This document shows, piece after piece, positions 46,132 through 57,814 of a stretch of DNA of 64,000 bases. Positions within the stretch are counted from its first letter, which is position 1, and each line of letters begins with the position of its first letter. Both the position numbers and the translations under genes were made by a program. This stretch comes from Cryphonectria parasitica EP155 (taxonomy: Eukaryota; Ascomycota; Sordariomycetes; Diaporthales; Cryphonectriaceae). The stretch is taken from contig NW_024468915.1 of NCBI RefSeq assembly GCF_011745365.1, forward strand, positions 1,776,653-1,840,652. The letters are read 5' to 3'. The notes below the pieces were generated by a model, which saw only the letters and a program-made list of their open reading frames with translations, had not been told where the DNA came from and did not search any database.

Positions 46132-49100
46132 TTAGTTTGATGCACCCATGGCTTCTCGCTCTGCAACACTGCCGTTTGCCCTGAAAGCCGAACTACCAGT
46201 CGATACCCCATTCGTGATGCTCTTGGACAGCTCCCGGATCTGCAATTCCTCAGGCGGCACAAAGTCCTCCTCGGCATTAGGATCTTTGCCGTAGCCACCG
46301 CCTCCCGGCGTCTGAACGATGATTCTATCACCTTTGCCCATCATGGTCGTAGCCCGTGGTCCAAGGCTGATTCTCCGCTCAGAATCATCCTCAGGATCCT
46401 TCCGAACCCATATGTTCACTCCCCTTCCTCCCTCGCATCCACCGGCCATCCCATATGGCGGAATCACTCTTCGCTCTGACAGAATGCTGACCTGCATGGG
46501 TCGGGTCAGCTCAATGTCTCGTACACATCCGTCGCCGCCTCGGTGAAAGCCGGCACCACCAGATCCTTTCCTGATGGAGAATTCCCTCAGAATCACTGGG
46601 TATCTCTTCTCGAATGTCTCTGGATCCGTGATTCTGGTGTTTGTGACGTTTGTGTGCACACCACTCTGTCCATCCCACGTTGGTCCTGCACCAGCACCGC
46701 CGGCAATCGTCTCATAATAGCCGAAGCCCTTGGTGATCTTACCAGTCTCCGGGTCTGTGCCACCATATCCGAACGTCAGGTTATTACAGGTACCTTGGCT
46801 GGCTGCGCAGGCGCGGAAGGCCTTGAAGATGAGGTCCACAATACGCTGCGAGGTCTCCACGTTGGAGCCGACGGTTGCAGCTTTGAGTGATGGGGACAGA
46901 AGCGTATTAGGTGGGCAGTAGACCTCGATCGGGGTTAGGCATCCCTGGTTTAGGGGTATTTCGGAGGAGATCATGCAGCGCAGGCAGTAGATAATGCCTG
47001 AGTACATCACCGCAGATGGTGTGTTCTGTACGAGTCGACGGTCAGTTAGTCTTTCAAGCATAACAAGGCCAAGGACAACCTACCAAATTATTGAAAGCCT
47101 CAGGGCCGGTGCCGGTAAAGTCAAACTTTGCAGATCCACTATCACCGTCAATGGTGACCTTCAAGGCCAGAGGCGTCCCGTCATCCATATAATCGACCGC
47201 TTTCAAAGGGTGGCCTCTGAATCGCTCGCTGAACCCCTTCAAAAGCGTCCGAACTGCATCCTCGGCGTTCTTCTGGATGGCTTCCATGTAGAACTGGACG
47301 ACAGGCCAAGAATACTCCTTGACCAGTGCTTGGATGAGGTGAATTCCTCGGTTGTTGGCTGCCACAGCTGCTTTTAAATCCGCAATATTGTCCTTGAGCG
47401 TCCTGGTACCGCTGCAGCCAGGGTATTTGCCAGGCTTGACGTAGAGCTCATCAATCAGGCCTTCTTCGTCAAATACACCCTGCTTGACCATCTTGAATGA
47501 CTCAACAGCAGCACCTTCTTGCCAGAGCTCGGTCGAATTCGGGGGCATAGATCCGGCCAGGATACCACCTATGTCTGCATGATGGCCTATTTTTTGTTCA
47601 AGGTGTCAGAGTCAAGACTGGTACAGAATTCGATTTTCACTGATGAACCGACTTACCTCTGTTTGCGACAAAGAACAAAATCTGCGTGGGGTTATCGTTA
47701 TCGTCAAAGACAGGTGTTGTGACTGTCAAGTCTGGCAGATGCGTTCCGCCTGAACAAGGGTGATTCGACAGAACCACATCTCCAGGCTTGAGCCCCGTAG
47801 GACCATATTTCTCTGCTTGGTACCTGATTGCTGTGCTCATGGAACCCAAATGACCGGGAATATGAGGAGCATTGGCAACAAGTCCTCCAGACTGGGAAAA
47901 GATAGCACAAGAATAGTCAAGACGCTCCTTGATGTTAGTAGAAATTGATGTCTTTTGGAGAGTTCTTCCCATCTACAACCAAAGTGTATTAGTATAGGGG
48001 ATTCTTCCTTGGGGCTTCATTCGCAAAATTGACTTACCTGCTCTGCAATAGACATGAATCTGTGGCCAAAGACGGACAATTGTACCGGGTCGACCTCATC
48101 GATGCCAATAGTTCTTTGGTTCGAGGCAGTAATGTCAAGAACGATATGGTCGTCCAAGACAATAGCCACACTGTCTTCCTCAATGATGATTGTCTGCGTC
48201 GCGTCGATTGCCACCGCAGGACCCATGATCTTGACCCTCCTCGGGATGTTGGTAATGTGAAAGATGGCGGTATCCGTCCAGCCAGTCGTTCCGAAGTAGA
48301 CCTTCTTCATGGCCTTGGCGGAGCTCGCGTCTAGGACTGTGAAGCCATCCTCCTCTTCGAGATCTCTGTACAAACTGCAACCAGGAATATCCACGGCCTT
48401 GCCAATGCTCCTTACGCGGACATCATCTACCAAGATGTCTCTGTCAGGCTGACCAAAACCAAACTCGCGCTGGTGGCGGTCGCTGAAGGCTTGAGAGAAG
48501 TCGCCGTCCTCGGGCTTTTGGATCATAAGTGCCGTGTCGCTACCCCTGTATCTCATATTGAGGAAATATTCGTGTAGGACCCGCTGCGCTGGGATACCCT
48601 GCGAGCCCAGCTCCGAAGTGGCCTTCTCGGCCATGGAAGCGAAGCGTTCTGCGATCCTTCCTTTGGAATCAGAGCCATACACTGCCGCCTCAGGCTCCTG
48701 CTTCTCCACCACAATATCAGCCAGAGCCATGCCGTACGCGGACAAGATACTAGACAGTCTGTGGATCAGAACCCGTCTGATGCCCAGATCCCTGGCAATA
48801 GCCACAGCATGCTGGCCACCGGCACCACCGAAGCAGGCGAGATTGTGCGCTGCAGTATCGAAGCCCCTGCCCTCACTCAGAGTCCTGATGGGCCTCGCCA
48901 TGGTCGCATTGGCCACCTCGATGAAGCCCATGGCGACCTGCTCGGCAGTGAGCTGGTCGTCGCCGTTCTTCTCGGAATTTACAAGGCGCGTCAGCTTGGC
49001 GAACTCTTCCCTGACCTTGTCGATATGCAGTTTTCTCGGGAAATAGTCTGGCAGAACTCGTCCGAGAAAGCAGTTGGCATCCGTGATGGTCAGTGGTCCA

Positions 49101-50376
49101 CCATTTCCGTAGCAGACCGGTCCAGGATATGCGCCTGCTGACTGGGGCCCGACTTTGAACAAGCCGTTACTCCAGAACAGGATGGAACCGCCTCCTGCGG
49201 CGACAGTGTTGACATCGAGCTGGGGCGTCTGGATCTGGATTTCAGCGGTGGTGCACTCAAAAACGTGTTCCAGGGTGCCTCCGTAGCGCGAGACATCAGT
49301 GCTCGTGCCGCCCATATCAAAACCTAGCACAGGAGTTCCTTCTTCGACGTCGTAGCAGGTCCGAGCATAACCGATGACCCCGCCGGCAGGACCAGAGAGA
49401 ATGGCCCGCAGACCTGTGAACTCGGTGTACCTGACGAGTCCGCCGTGGCTCTGGCATAAAAGTAATTTGTTGGCCGATGCCTGATCGCGCAATTCGCCCT
49501 TGAAACTTCTTCGGAACCCTTCGAGGTAATTCTCGGTGATGGGAGAGAGGTAGGCATCTGCCACTGCCGACTGGGCGCGAGGCACGAGCTTGATCATGCT
49601 CTGCAGCTGAGACGAGAGCGAGACTTTGAAGCCCATCTCGCGAGCCAGGTCTCCTATGGCCATCTCGTGATCTGGATAGGCGTATGAGTGCATCAGTGCC
49701 ACAGCCAGGCTGCGGAATCCACTGTCCCACAGGCCCTGGAGATCTTTTCGGACGGCGTCTAGATCGGGTCGTTTTAAGATGCGAAGTGGCTCGCCTGTCT
49801 TGCCTATGACCAGATTGCAATCGCTCGCCACGTCGATTGGCTGCGGCTCCGGGTCCTCTGAGAAGCCCTCTGCGGTCACACGCTCGTCCACCTCGACGAC
49901 ATTTTCGTACAGAGTCCCGAGTTTCTTCACCGCCAGGTCAAATATTCTCGGCCGTGCTTGGTTGCCGATGATCAAGAGGTCGCGGAATCCTTTTGTAATC
50001 AAGAGCGCTGTGCTCTCGCCTTTTCGTTCCAGGAGGGCATTGGTGGCGACTGTGGTTCCCATGCGTATGCTCTCGACGGGAGTTAGGTCGAGCAGCTCGC
50101 CTCTGGCAATGGCCCTTCCCGTGGCTTTTTCGAGAATCTGTCGGATACCCTCTGTGGGGGCATCGGCAAACTCGTCGGGGCAGACGGACAAAAGCTTAAA
50201 GACAAGGTCATCCTTTTGGCCAGGGATATGTGCCCAGCTGATAGGAAGTTAGTTAGCATAAACATAAGTTCAACTCGAACCGATTGAACTGAAGAGATGG
50301 GGCAGACCTACAAGTCACAGAATGTACCACCTCGGTCAATGGCTATTCTGATTCCTTCCTCAGCGATGGATGGCAT
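46132..50376 (-). CDS. 5-oxoprolinase / ATP-dependent hydantoinase, full-length fused form
   Basis: Cytosolic enzyme that opens a five-membered lactam or hydantoin ring with ATP; canonical members turn 5-oxoproline into glutamate. Exons (minus) are 50376-50312, 50237-48038, 47972-47657, 47586-47084 and 47025-46132; 1325 residues, the size of eukaryotic OXP. The HyuA half shows [40 protein letters not shown] and [16 protein letters not shown]. The HyuB half begins near [20 protein letters not shown] and has [32 protein letters not shown] and [10 protein letters not shown]. The usual GGTFTD is GGTFCD here. It is divergent from the permease across 846 bp with GATA-type sites. Its place in a transporter/regulator/amidohydrolase cluster suggests a dedicated rather than gamma-glutamyl-cycle role. 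Family sure; substrate open. Confidence 0.92.
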
Positions 50377-51222
50377 AATGAAGTAAGTAATGAATGGCTG
50401 GGAGTCTCGAAATGTGGTTGGAATGTTGTTTGAGATGTTCAGCTGAGAAGAAATATTAATGCGCCTGCGATAAATGAAAGATGGGGATCAATGCTCATTA
50501 AATTAAATAACTTCTTCATGAGTTGTGAACTTCGCTTTCAGAAGTCAGTGTTTCGCTGTCATCTTGAACCATCGCGATAGGTTTTGTGAGTTATTACCCA
50601 AAAGTACTATCTTCTTAGGAGAGTACCGGCAAAGTATTGTCTCTGCCTACCTCATCTTCCAATAGACGGTCACAAGCCGACATTCTCACATGTCTGTTAC
50701 GCGGCATCGCTGGCCGAAGAGCTAAGATGGGAGAGAGGCTGATAAGCTGACCGGCGATCCACTATGAATACCGATCTATCGCGGCTAGGTGCGGCCGATC
50801 ATGTGAGCCAACTGCTGTAGCAGCCATTATCTGTCAGGAGCTGCAACATACAGTAGAGAATCTGATAAGCTCCAGTCGGGGTTAATCAGAGGCGTAGAAG
50901 CAAAACGATAACGCCCATCGCGACTGCATGCACTGACCCACCATCATAGCATGAATGGACACAATAGTCGTATCATCACGAGTAAATTAGGGGCTTGGGC
51001 TAACTGCATGGACGCCATCAACACTCCCAATCCGGCTCCTATCATGCCTCTTGATGTCTGTTGAGACTCGGCTCGTCTACTTTAAGACACCGTCATCTGT
51101 CTCGATCCGGTGCATTGGGCCTTCAGGCTCGTCCGGACACATCTTTAGAAGCTGTCCTCCTTGTGTCAACGAAACACAGTGCCTACTCTCCAAGAAGGAG
51201 TTCACGACATCACCACCAAAGA
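50377..51222. promoter_or_regulatory. Divergent oxoprolinase / permease promoter with GATA-type sites
   Basis: 846 bp without ORFs. Elements: GCTGATAAG at 50738-50746, a second GATAAG at 50864-50869, GCCGATC at 50794-50800 and GTGAGCCAA at 50803-50811. GCTGATAAG and GTGAGCCAA also occur in the other divergent promoter (57606-57614 and 57692-57700). Paired GATAAG sites are the classical target of AreA/NIT2-type nitrogen regulators; action here is inferred. Confidence 0.55.
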
Positions 51223-52963
51223 ATGGACGCCATAGACCAGAAGGCTGAGCCAACCTCGGCTACGGCCCCGAGGAGCGATGTTGACAGCGATGGCCAAATT
51301 ATTTCGTATATCGACCCAGTCAAGGAGGCCAAGATGATGCGGAAATTCGATGTGAGAACAACCTACCATTCCACAACTTGGAGCAATCGAGACAGTGCTG
51401 ACCCACATTGGCTCCAGATCTGGGCTGTTGGCCTTTTAGGTATACTCTACATGTTGGCGAACCTCGACCGGTCAGTGTTTTCCTAAAGCTGCACAAGAGA
51501 AGGGGAATAAGAAACTTGAATGCTGAAGTCCTCTGCAGGAGCAACATCGGCAATGCAAACATCGCAGGACTTCCTGAAGACCTTGGCCTCGTCGGAAACC
51601 AATATGGAACTGCAGTAACCTTGCTATACGCCACCTATGTTCCCTTCGAGACGCCCGTCGCAGTACTGCTCAAGATCATTGGGCCAAAGTACCTGCTTAC
51701 CACATGCTGTTTCTGCTGGGGCATGGTTTGCCTCTGCACAGGCTTCATCCACAACTGGCAGGGCCTGTACACATGCCGGCTCCTTACTGGTTTCTTCGAG
51801 GCTGGACTGATCCCGTGCATCAATGTCTTCCTCGGTATGACATATAAGAAGTCTGAGCGTGGCAAGCGATCGTCGGTTATCTTCGCCTTCAGCGCCTTGG
51901 CCAGTGCCTTTGGGGGTATCTTTGCGTATGGCCTGACCCAGATCCAGACCAATGGACTGTTCACGTCGTGGCGGGCTCTGTTCATTGTCGAGGGTTGCTT
52001 GACAGTCCTTGTCTGTCCGGTGTTCTTCTTCCTCTTTCCTGAATCTCCAACGACGGCATGGTTTCTGGACGATGAAGAAAAGGAGATGATGAAGCTGCGT
52101 TACCAACTTGACCCTCACTGGGGTGTCGTTGATGATGAATTCAGCTGGAAAGACGTGCGCCTTGCACTGACGGATCCCAAATTCTTTGCCTTGTAAGTTT
52201 CTAGCAGAGCTTTTCAACCCATTGGCATACCCAAGGAAGTAATACAAGGCTAATTCTATACAGCTTCACGTTCCAATTCTCCGTCGACATCTCTCTCTAT
52301 GGCTTCACGACATTCTTGCCCGCCATCATCAAGGGCTTGGGTTATACATCTGTCCAGGCCAACCTGCTTACTGTGCCAATCTACTTTTGGGGCCTGATCA
52401 CCTTCGCATTTACGGCATACATGTCTGACAGATTGCATAACCGTGGATACTGGATTGGAGGACCTCTGATCTGTCTGATTGTCGGATATGCGATCCTGAT
52501 ATCTGTCGACAGCCTTGCTGTCCGCTACTTCGCCTGCTTCAGTAAGTCATGATTCTGCACTCTTTTCTCCCTCGTCTATGCGATCTGACCATGGTTTGTA
52601 GTCACTGTCATGGGCATCTACCCTACAACAGGTATGAGCCTCATGTGGCTCAGCGATAATGTGGCCCGTCACTTCAAACGATCTACCATGGTGGGAGCCA
52701 CATTGACACTGGGAAACACCGCTGGAGTCGCCGTGGGCCAGATATTTGTCACTGGCGATAGCCCGAGATACATTAAAGGCCTGTCCATAGCAATGGGCCT
52801 TGCCGTCGTTGCTCTGGCCATGGTGGCGTCTCTCATGACCGGCATGCGCTTGGTCAACAAGCGGCGTGCAGCCAAGATTGCTGCCGCTGAACAGGCTGGA
52901 ACCCCCTTGCCTTTCCAGCCTGAGTTAGGTGACAAGGATGTTCACTTTAGATACAGTCTATGA
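51223..52963 (+). CDS. MFS permease, Dal5-type anion:cation symporter family
   Basis: Plasma-membrane importer of the fungal allantoate permease family (Dal5, Tna1, Seo1 and relatives). Exons are 51223-51351, 51418-51470, 51539-52192, 52264-52541 and 52602-52963; 491 residues. After a 40-residue cytosolic start, KMMRKFD|IWAVGLLGILYMLANLDR|SNIGNANIAGL matches the family TM1 signature with exact spacing, supporting two short introns around it (the first is 66 nt, in frame, with a CTGAC branch site). Further blocks: FFEAGLIPCINVFLGMTY, KSERGKRSSVIF, SWRALFIVEGCLT, FFFLFPESPTTAWFLDDEE and FTFQFSVDISLYGFTTFLP. Yeast Dal5 carries allantoate, ureidosuccinate and dipeptides, so N-carbamoyl or N-acyl amino acids are plausible cargo. 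Exact substrate unknown. Confidence 0.92.
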
Positions 52964-53570
52964 AGAACATCAGTGCGCGCATGGAACGAAATGTCTCGAG
53001 CATTTAGAGGCTTCAAGACTGGCTTAATTTCCTTATAGATTCCCGTTTTGGGGAGAGATAGTTCTTAGTCAGGGCGAGAATGGGTTCTGAATTTATTACC
53101 TATTGATTTTAGTTTCTTTTCCCGTCTGACCAATCAACTTACACTAAATGTTGAGTGGCTGATGCGACTTGGTGATCTCGGGGAGTCGGAGACGAAGTGT
53201 TCGCATTTGGAGCTTCGCCGGATCCAGCATGGAACCTGAAGAAATAAGCTTTGGCCATCTGAGTTCCATCGTATGATGGCCAAGTGCTCGACAATACCAT
53301 CGTCTGTCTATCTTGTGAGCCTTCGTGAACAGTGCATTGACAACACAGCCAAGAGCCGAATCCCGAACCGGCAGATGCTGGGGTGTACTTATCTCCTCCA
53401 TTTGACCCACATTCTTCCGAACTTCCAAGACAGGACTACCAACCAATTAAGCCGTGTTCCTGCTTCAGGCCTACAGTATTTCATCTGTTCAATCGGCAAC
53501 CTCCATTGCTTATCCGACCAGTCTCCGGCTCGTCTCTATTTACCGATCAAAACCTCCCAAGATCATCATC
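52964..53570. promoter_or_regulatory. Regulator gene promoter and leader
   Basis: 607 bp with no ORF supported. CCGATCAA (inverse of TTGATCGG) at 53543-53550 sits 20 bp before the regulator ATG, which could allow autoregulation. Confidence 0.4.
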
Positions 53571-56091
53571 ATGTCTACGTCTCCGAGCAGCCCGGCGCCC
53601 ACCATCAGTCCCGCCAGACGGGGCAAGCGAATATTCGCAGCGTGCAGGTTAGCTCAATCATGGCAATGGGCTCCACCATTCTTTACCTGAGGGGATTGGA
53701 TTCCTCGCCGAGAAGTTCGTTGCTGACGGGAGAGCCAGTCGATGTCATGCGCAGAAGACAAAGTGTACGGGCGAACAGCCCTGTCGAAGTTGCGTCAGAT
53801 CTGGCAGAGGCGCCGAGTGTACTTTTCCAGTCCGGGCTAGAAAGATTATTGTCCTAGAAAGGTCATTATATACCGCCTTCATATTGCTGCTTCATCGTGC
53901 GTCATGGCTTCGGATGCTGACAGGACCCATGCAATAACAGTTACATTCAGAAGCTCCAGGCCGACAATGCTGAGCTCAGAAAGGTTAAAAGTGCGACCAC
54001 GCCAACAGAGACAAACTCTCCCTCTGGAGTTGCAGATGTCGAAATGGCTTCTCTAGAAGGCATGGTCAACTCCACGACTGGAGAACATCCTGCCAATGAT
54101 ATCAGCGCTGAAGATGCGGCTGATGCAGAGGCGTCCAACCCACTTCTCGAGCAACGTGTCCTAGCTCATGACATCAATGTGTCCTTGGGAGCAGTGTACG
54201 TAGGTGGTGCGGCTTGCACAGCATTCGCAACTCGACTTGGCGCCTGCGCACGCGGCCCTCAAACAGGTCACTCGGGCGAGGCGGCACCATATGCCGTGCC
54301 TGTGTATAAGCATCCGACCTTGAGCCGTCGTCTCCAGGAGCAGTACATTATGCCAAGTCGAGCATACGCAAACACTTTGATCCAAGTCGTCATGAGATTC
54401 ATAGGTGCGGACTACCATTTGATCCGAAGAAAATCCTACATGGAGAAGGTGGATCTCCTGTATGATGGCTCCGAACAATCGAGTTCGCTGTCCCTATGCA
54501 GGTTCTTTGCCTTACTGGCCTTGGGAGAACTTTGGCTGAAGAAAACTGGTGCCATTGAGGATGGAGAGAAGACGGTGCCTGGAACGAAATTCTTTCTACA
54601 GGCTGTCTCTCTTTTCCAGGAGCAATACGAGGAGCCTAGTATTGAATACATCGAGACCCTCTTGGTACTGGTGGGTCCCCTCTTTGACAGGACAATACTT
54701 GCACCTTAGAACAACTTCGGAAGTGCTCACAAACAAGATCTAGTGCTTCTATTCCTTTGCGCTCAACCGAAAGAACACTGCGTTCGTCTACGCTGGCCTG
54801 GCTCTGCGCCTCAGCCAAACGATGGGTCTCCACCGGAACATCACATATGGGCCCAACACAAGTGCCGCAGATATCGAGAATCGCAGGCGGGTCTGGTGGA
54901 CCGTATACATATTTGATCGACTCGTCAGCTCAAAGCTTGGCCATCCGATCATCAGTGACGGGGAAATTGATGCTCCTCTACCGTCTTATGATAACTTGTC
55001 GGAAGAGGACAAGGACGATTTCTTCGATCCCATGCAACTGATTGCCAATATCAAACTCTGCCGCATCACAGGTTCCATCTTGACCCTGATCTACGGCGGT
55101 CCTGCCCGAAAGGCCCCTGGCGACTTCATTCGAAATGTCCACACCATCCTGAACAACTTGAAGCAGCTGGACGCTGAGCTCCCCGTAGAGCTGAGGCTGG
55201 ACCACACCAAATTCCCAGCATATGGCTCACGATCCGTCGCATCATTACGTCTGCACTTCAATCAGGTCTGGCACCATCTCCCGTTGTTCTCATCATTGAG
55301 GAAAAGTCAAACTAATTGTTTTGTGCCAGAATCTCATCTTGACAACGAGGCCAGTGCTGCTCCACGTGCTGAACTACAATCTCAAACGCCTCCGACCCGC
55401 GGCAAATATACAGGTGAAGACACTCTCACCCATGACCATTGCCCTGAGCGAGGCCTGTATCTACGCAGCAAGAGCGTCGGCGAACCTCCTTGAGCAGCTC
55501 TGGATCAGCGGGAATATCTCCACCTTTGGCTATTTTGATGCGCACTATACATTCTCAGCAACAGTGGTGCTCATGATCTCGGACGCCCTTCGTCCAAACA
55601 ATGAAGACAGAGATGCGATTGCCCTGTTTACGGCTCTCCTTCAGTCCATGGTAGATGATGGCAACCTGCCGGCCCGCGAGGTCAATGACAGGATTGCCTG
55701 CTTGCGGAAGGACTTTGCGAGTCTGAAAATGTCGGGTAGCCTGGACGGAGGCCTGATGACAGAGCCTATCAAAGGGTGCATCACATCGACAGGCACTTTC
55801 GCCGCCAATGTTAACCGCAGTCGCCCTCTCTCCCCAACGCAGCCACGATTTGCTTTCACAGGTATCTCGACACCATCGAGACTAGAGAGCACCGTTGAAT
55901 CGCCAGGGCGAACGGCTGTGGCTACCGCGCCCCTGGATGCGCCCTTTATGCAAGACTTCCTCGGGAACTGTGTTCAGGAATGGAGCCCACAGGAGTTTGA
56001 ATTCCACAACGATGACGACGGTGTGTGGGCGCCGGCTTGGGACAAGGTCGATTTTCATCAGGGCGGTGAAGGCTCCAGCTTTGCTCCCTGA
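53571..56091 (+). CDS. Zn2Cys6 transcription factor with fungal-specific regulatory domain
   Basis: Likely pathway regulator of the surrounding cluster. Exons are 53571-53647, 53739-53861, 53941-54670, 54744-55265 and 55330-56091; 737 residues. Using the acceptor at 53737-53738 gives AACSRCHAQKTKC...EQPCRSC...AEC, a perfect Cys-x2-Cys-x6-Cys-x5-Cys-x2-Cys-x8-Cys cluster; the earlier AG would break the spacing. A short linker and coiled coil follow (LESYIQKLQADNAELRKV). The regulatory domain runs from about residue 150, with VYVGGAACTAFATRL, LRLSQTMGLHRNI, NRRRVWWTVYIFDRLVSSKLG and a long helical region. The C terminus is acidic (QEFEFHNDDDGVWAP), a possible activation segment. It is flanked by permease and dehydrogenase genes, the usual position of a pathway-specific activator. 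Confidence 0.9.
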
Positions 56092-56222
56092 GTTCAGTCT
56101 CGTATACAGAATAGTCACGACGCAACGCTGAACGACTTGACGAATTTCTTCTTTTTCTCACTTATTTCATTCTCTTAGTTTCTATATTCAATAGGATGAG
56201 CTTGGAAATTGACATGTCCTGC

Positions 56223-57341
56223 CTACACTTTATTCACCAATGTCACCTTACTTTTGTCACCGTAGAAAAACTCCTCCAAGTTCTTCAGGCCAATCTCGTC
56301 AAAATTTCGCCAGCTAGTCTGAGAAGCCACACCGATGTGGGGAAGGACTGTGACTCTGAAGTTATCCCCCAACCTCGGGTTGATGCCCGGCTCATTGGCA
56401 TGGACATCCAACCCTACCCCAACCACTTGGCCTCGATCCATCGCGTCCAGCAAATCATCTTCGTTGATCAAGCCACCTCTAGCAATGTTCACGATCCTAA
56501 TTTTCCTGTCTTTGATCCTACTCAGCGCAGAAGCCGATATCAAGTGTCTCGTCTCCGTGGTCAGTGGACATGCCAAGCAGATGCAGTCCGAAACTTGCAG
56601 CAGACTCTCGAATGTGTCGTGGAAGGTCGCTCCGAGCTTCGTGCCGTCGGGTGAGATGATGCGCTGCTCAGCATCAGTCCTCCTCTTGCGGTTGTGATAG
56701 TGCACCTTCATGCTCAGAGCAGCAGCGGCTTTTTGGGCTATGGCCAGTCCGATATGGCCCATTCCGACCACACCCAGCACCTGGCCGCACGGATCGACTG
56801 CGATGGTCCCGATTTCCCTGCTCGCACCCCACTCTGTGCGGGCACAATGCTCAGCGAACGTAAAGTATCGATACGTATTGAGAATCAGGTGCAGCGCAGT
56901 GTTGGCCACCGCTTCAGTATTCGTATTTGGTGTGTTGGCATAGGCGATGCCTTGGCGTGTCAAGGACTCAATGTCGGCAGCATCATACCCATGGCCACTG
57001 CAGCCGATGTACTTCAGTGTAGGCGGATAATGTTCCAGAGGTGATCCTCGGAAGAGCTGGTGCTGGCTGTACGGACCAGCCTTGAGCCACCCAGTCCGGA
57101 CAATGGCGTCAATGGTGGAGTAAGCCCCGCCAGGCCGAAGGCGCTCGCAGAATTCCTCCTCAGAATGGCAGTCGTATTGGATGATATTGAATTTCTGTCT
57201 GATGCGTTGCCAGGTTGGAGTGGACAGGTCTGCATGAACGCTGGAGAGGATGAGGAGGACTGTCGGCTTGGTAACAGATCCTGAGTTCATCAGATCTGAT
57301 GCCTGGGATCCGGATTCGCTACCATTTCTCAAGTCCCCCAT
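56223..57341 (-). CDS. D-isomer-specific 2-hydroxyacid dehydrogenase
   Basis: NAD(P)-dependent reductase that interconverts 2-oxo acids and D-2-hydroxy acids. Intronless. ATG 57341 gives 372 residues; ATG 57290 (MNSGSVTKPTVLLIL) would give 355 and fits the family opening equally well. Rossmann motif VLGVVGMGHIGLAIAQKA (near residue 200). Catalytic triad region: Arg in IVNIARGGLINEDDLLDAM, Glu in GVGLDVHANEPGINPRL, His in VTVLPHIGVAS. GCSGHGYDAADIESLTRQGI marks the substrate-domain hinge. Fungal relatives act on glyoxylate, hydroxypyruvate or bulkier 2-oxo acids. In this cluster it could reduce the 2-oxo acid made by the aminotransferase. It is convergent with the regulator gene (131 bp) and divergent from the M20 gene. 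Confidence 0.9.
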   Translation of the reverse strand: MGDLRNGSESGSQASDLMNSGSVTKPTVLLILSSVHADLSTPTWQRIRQKFNIIQYDCHSEEEFCERLRPGGAYSTIDAIVRTGWLKAGPYSQHQLFRGSPLEHYPPTLKYIGCSGHGYDAADIESLTRQGIAYANTPNTNTEAVANTALHLILNTYRYFTFAEHCARTEWGASREIGTIAVDPCGQVLGVVGMGHIGLAIAQKAAAALSMKVHYHNRKRRTDAEQRIISPDGTKLGATFHDTFESLLQVSDCICLACPLTTETRHLISASALSRIKDRKIRIVNIARGGLINEDDLLDAMDRGQVVGVGLDVHANEPGINPRLGDNFRVTVLPHIGVASQTSWRNFDEIGLKNLEEFFYGDKSKVTLVNKV

Positions 57342-57814
57342 AGCGTCACTTACTTTTTGGATGGGCTTAATGGTCAATTGTGGAAGCGAAGAGACCTGCA
57401 GGACGTGGTCAAACTCGTTGTCTTGTGGTTGTGTCTTCTTCAAACTTCACTCCTGGGAAGACTTACAATGCCTTGCCAACCCTGAGTCCAGCGGCAATAA
57501 AATAGTATGCCGATAGCCTATTTTATTGTCGACACAATGAATATGACCAGTTCCTCTTGGACCTAAATCACAAGGTGTGCGAGCATCCCAGTGCAGTTGA
57601 GCCCAGCTGATAAGGTACCGGTGCAATGCCGATCAACGGATGTGAGTACTATCCGGCTCCGGACCGGCCGTAGCTCTTGAGATCGGCTATAGTGAGCCAA
57701 TGAACCTCGACTTGCAGCAGACAGCTACAGAGGGCTTATTGAAGCTATTGAAGTAAAGTTCACAATTGTAATACAAAATACTATACATAGGCTTCTGCGT
57801 AAGAGAGTATAGAT
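57342..57814. promoter_or_regulatory. Divergent dehydrogenase / M20 promoter with shared cluster motifs
   Basis: 473 bp. GCTGATAAG 57606-57614 is followed by CCGG, then ATGCCGATCAA 57626-57636 (inverse of the element at 45872), a CCGG-rich block with inverted CGG triplets (57653-57670), GATCGGC 57681-57687 and GTGAGCCAA 57692-57700. Inverted CGG triplets are typical Zn2Cys6 targets. This is the densest site cluster in the window. Confidence 0.5.

Noticed and set aside
53730..53738. Earlier AG acceptors for the second exon of the Zn2Cys6 gene
   Set aside because: The AG at 53731-53732 keeps the frame but yields a Cys-x4-Cys start, and the AG at 53733-53734 breaks the frame; the AG at 53737-53738 restores the canonical zinc-cluster spacing.
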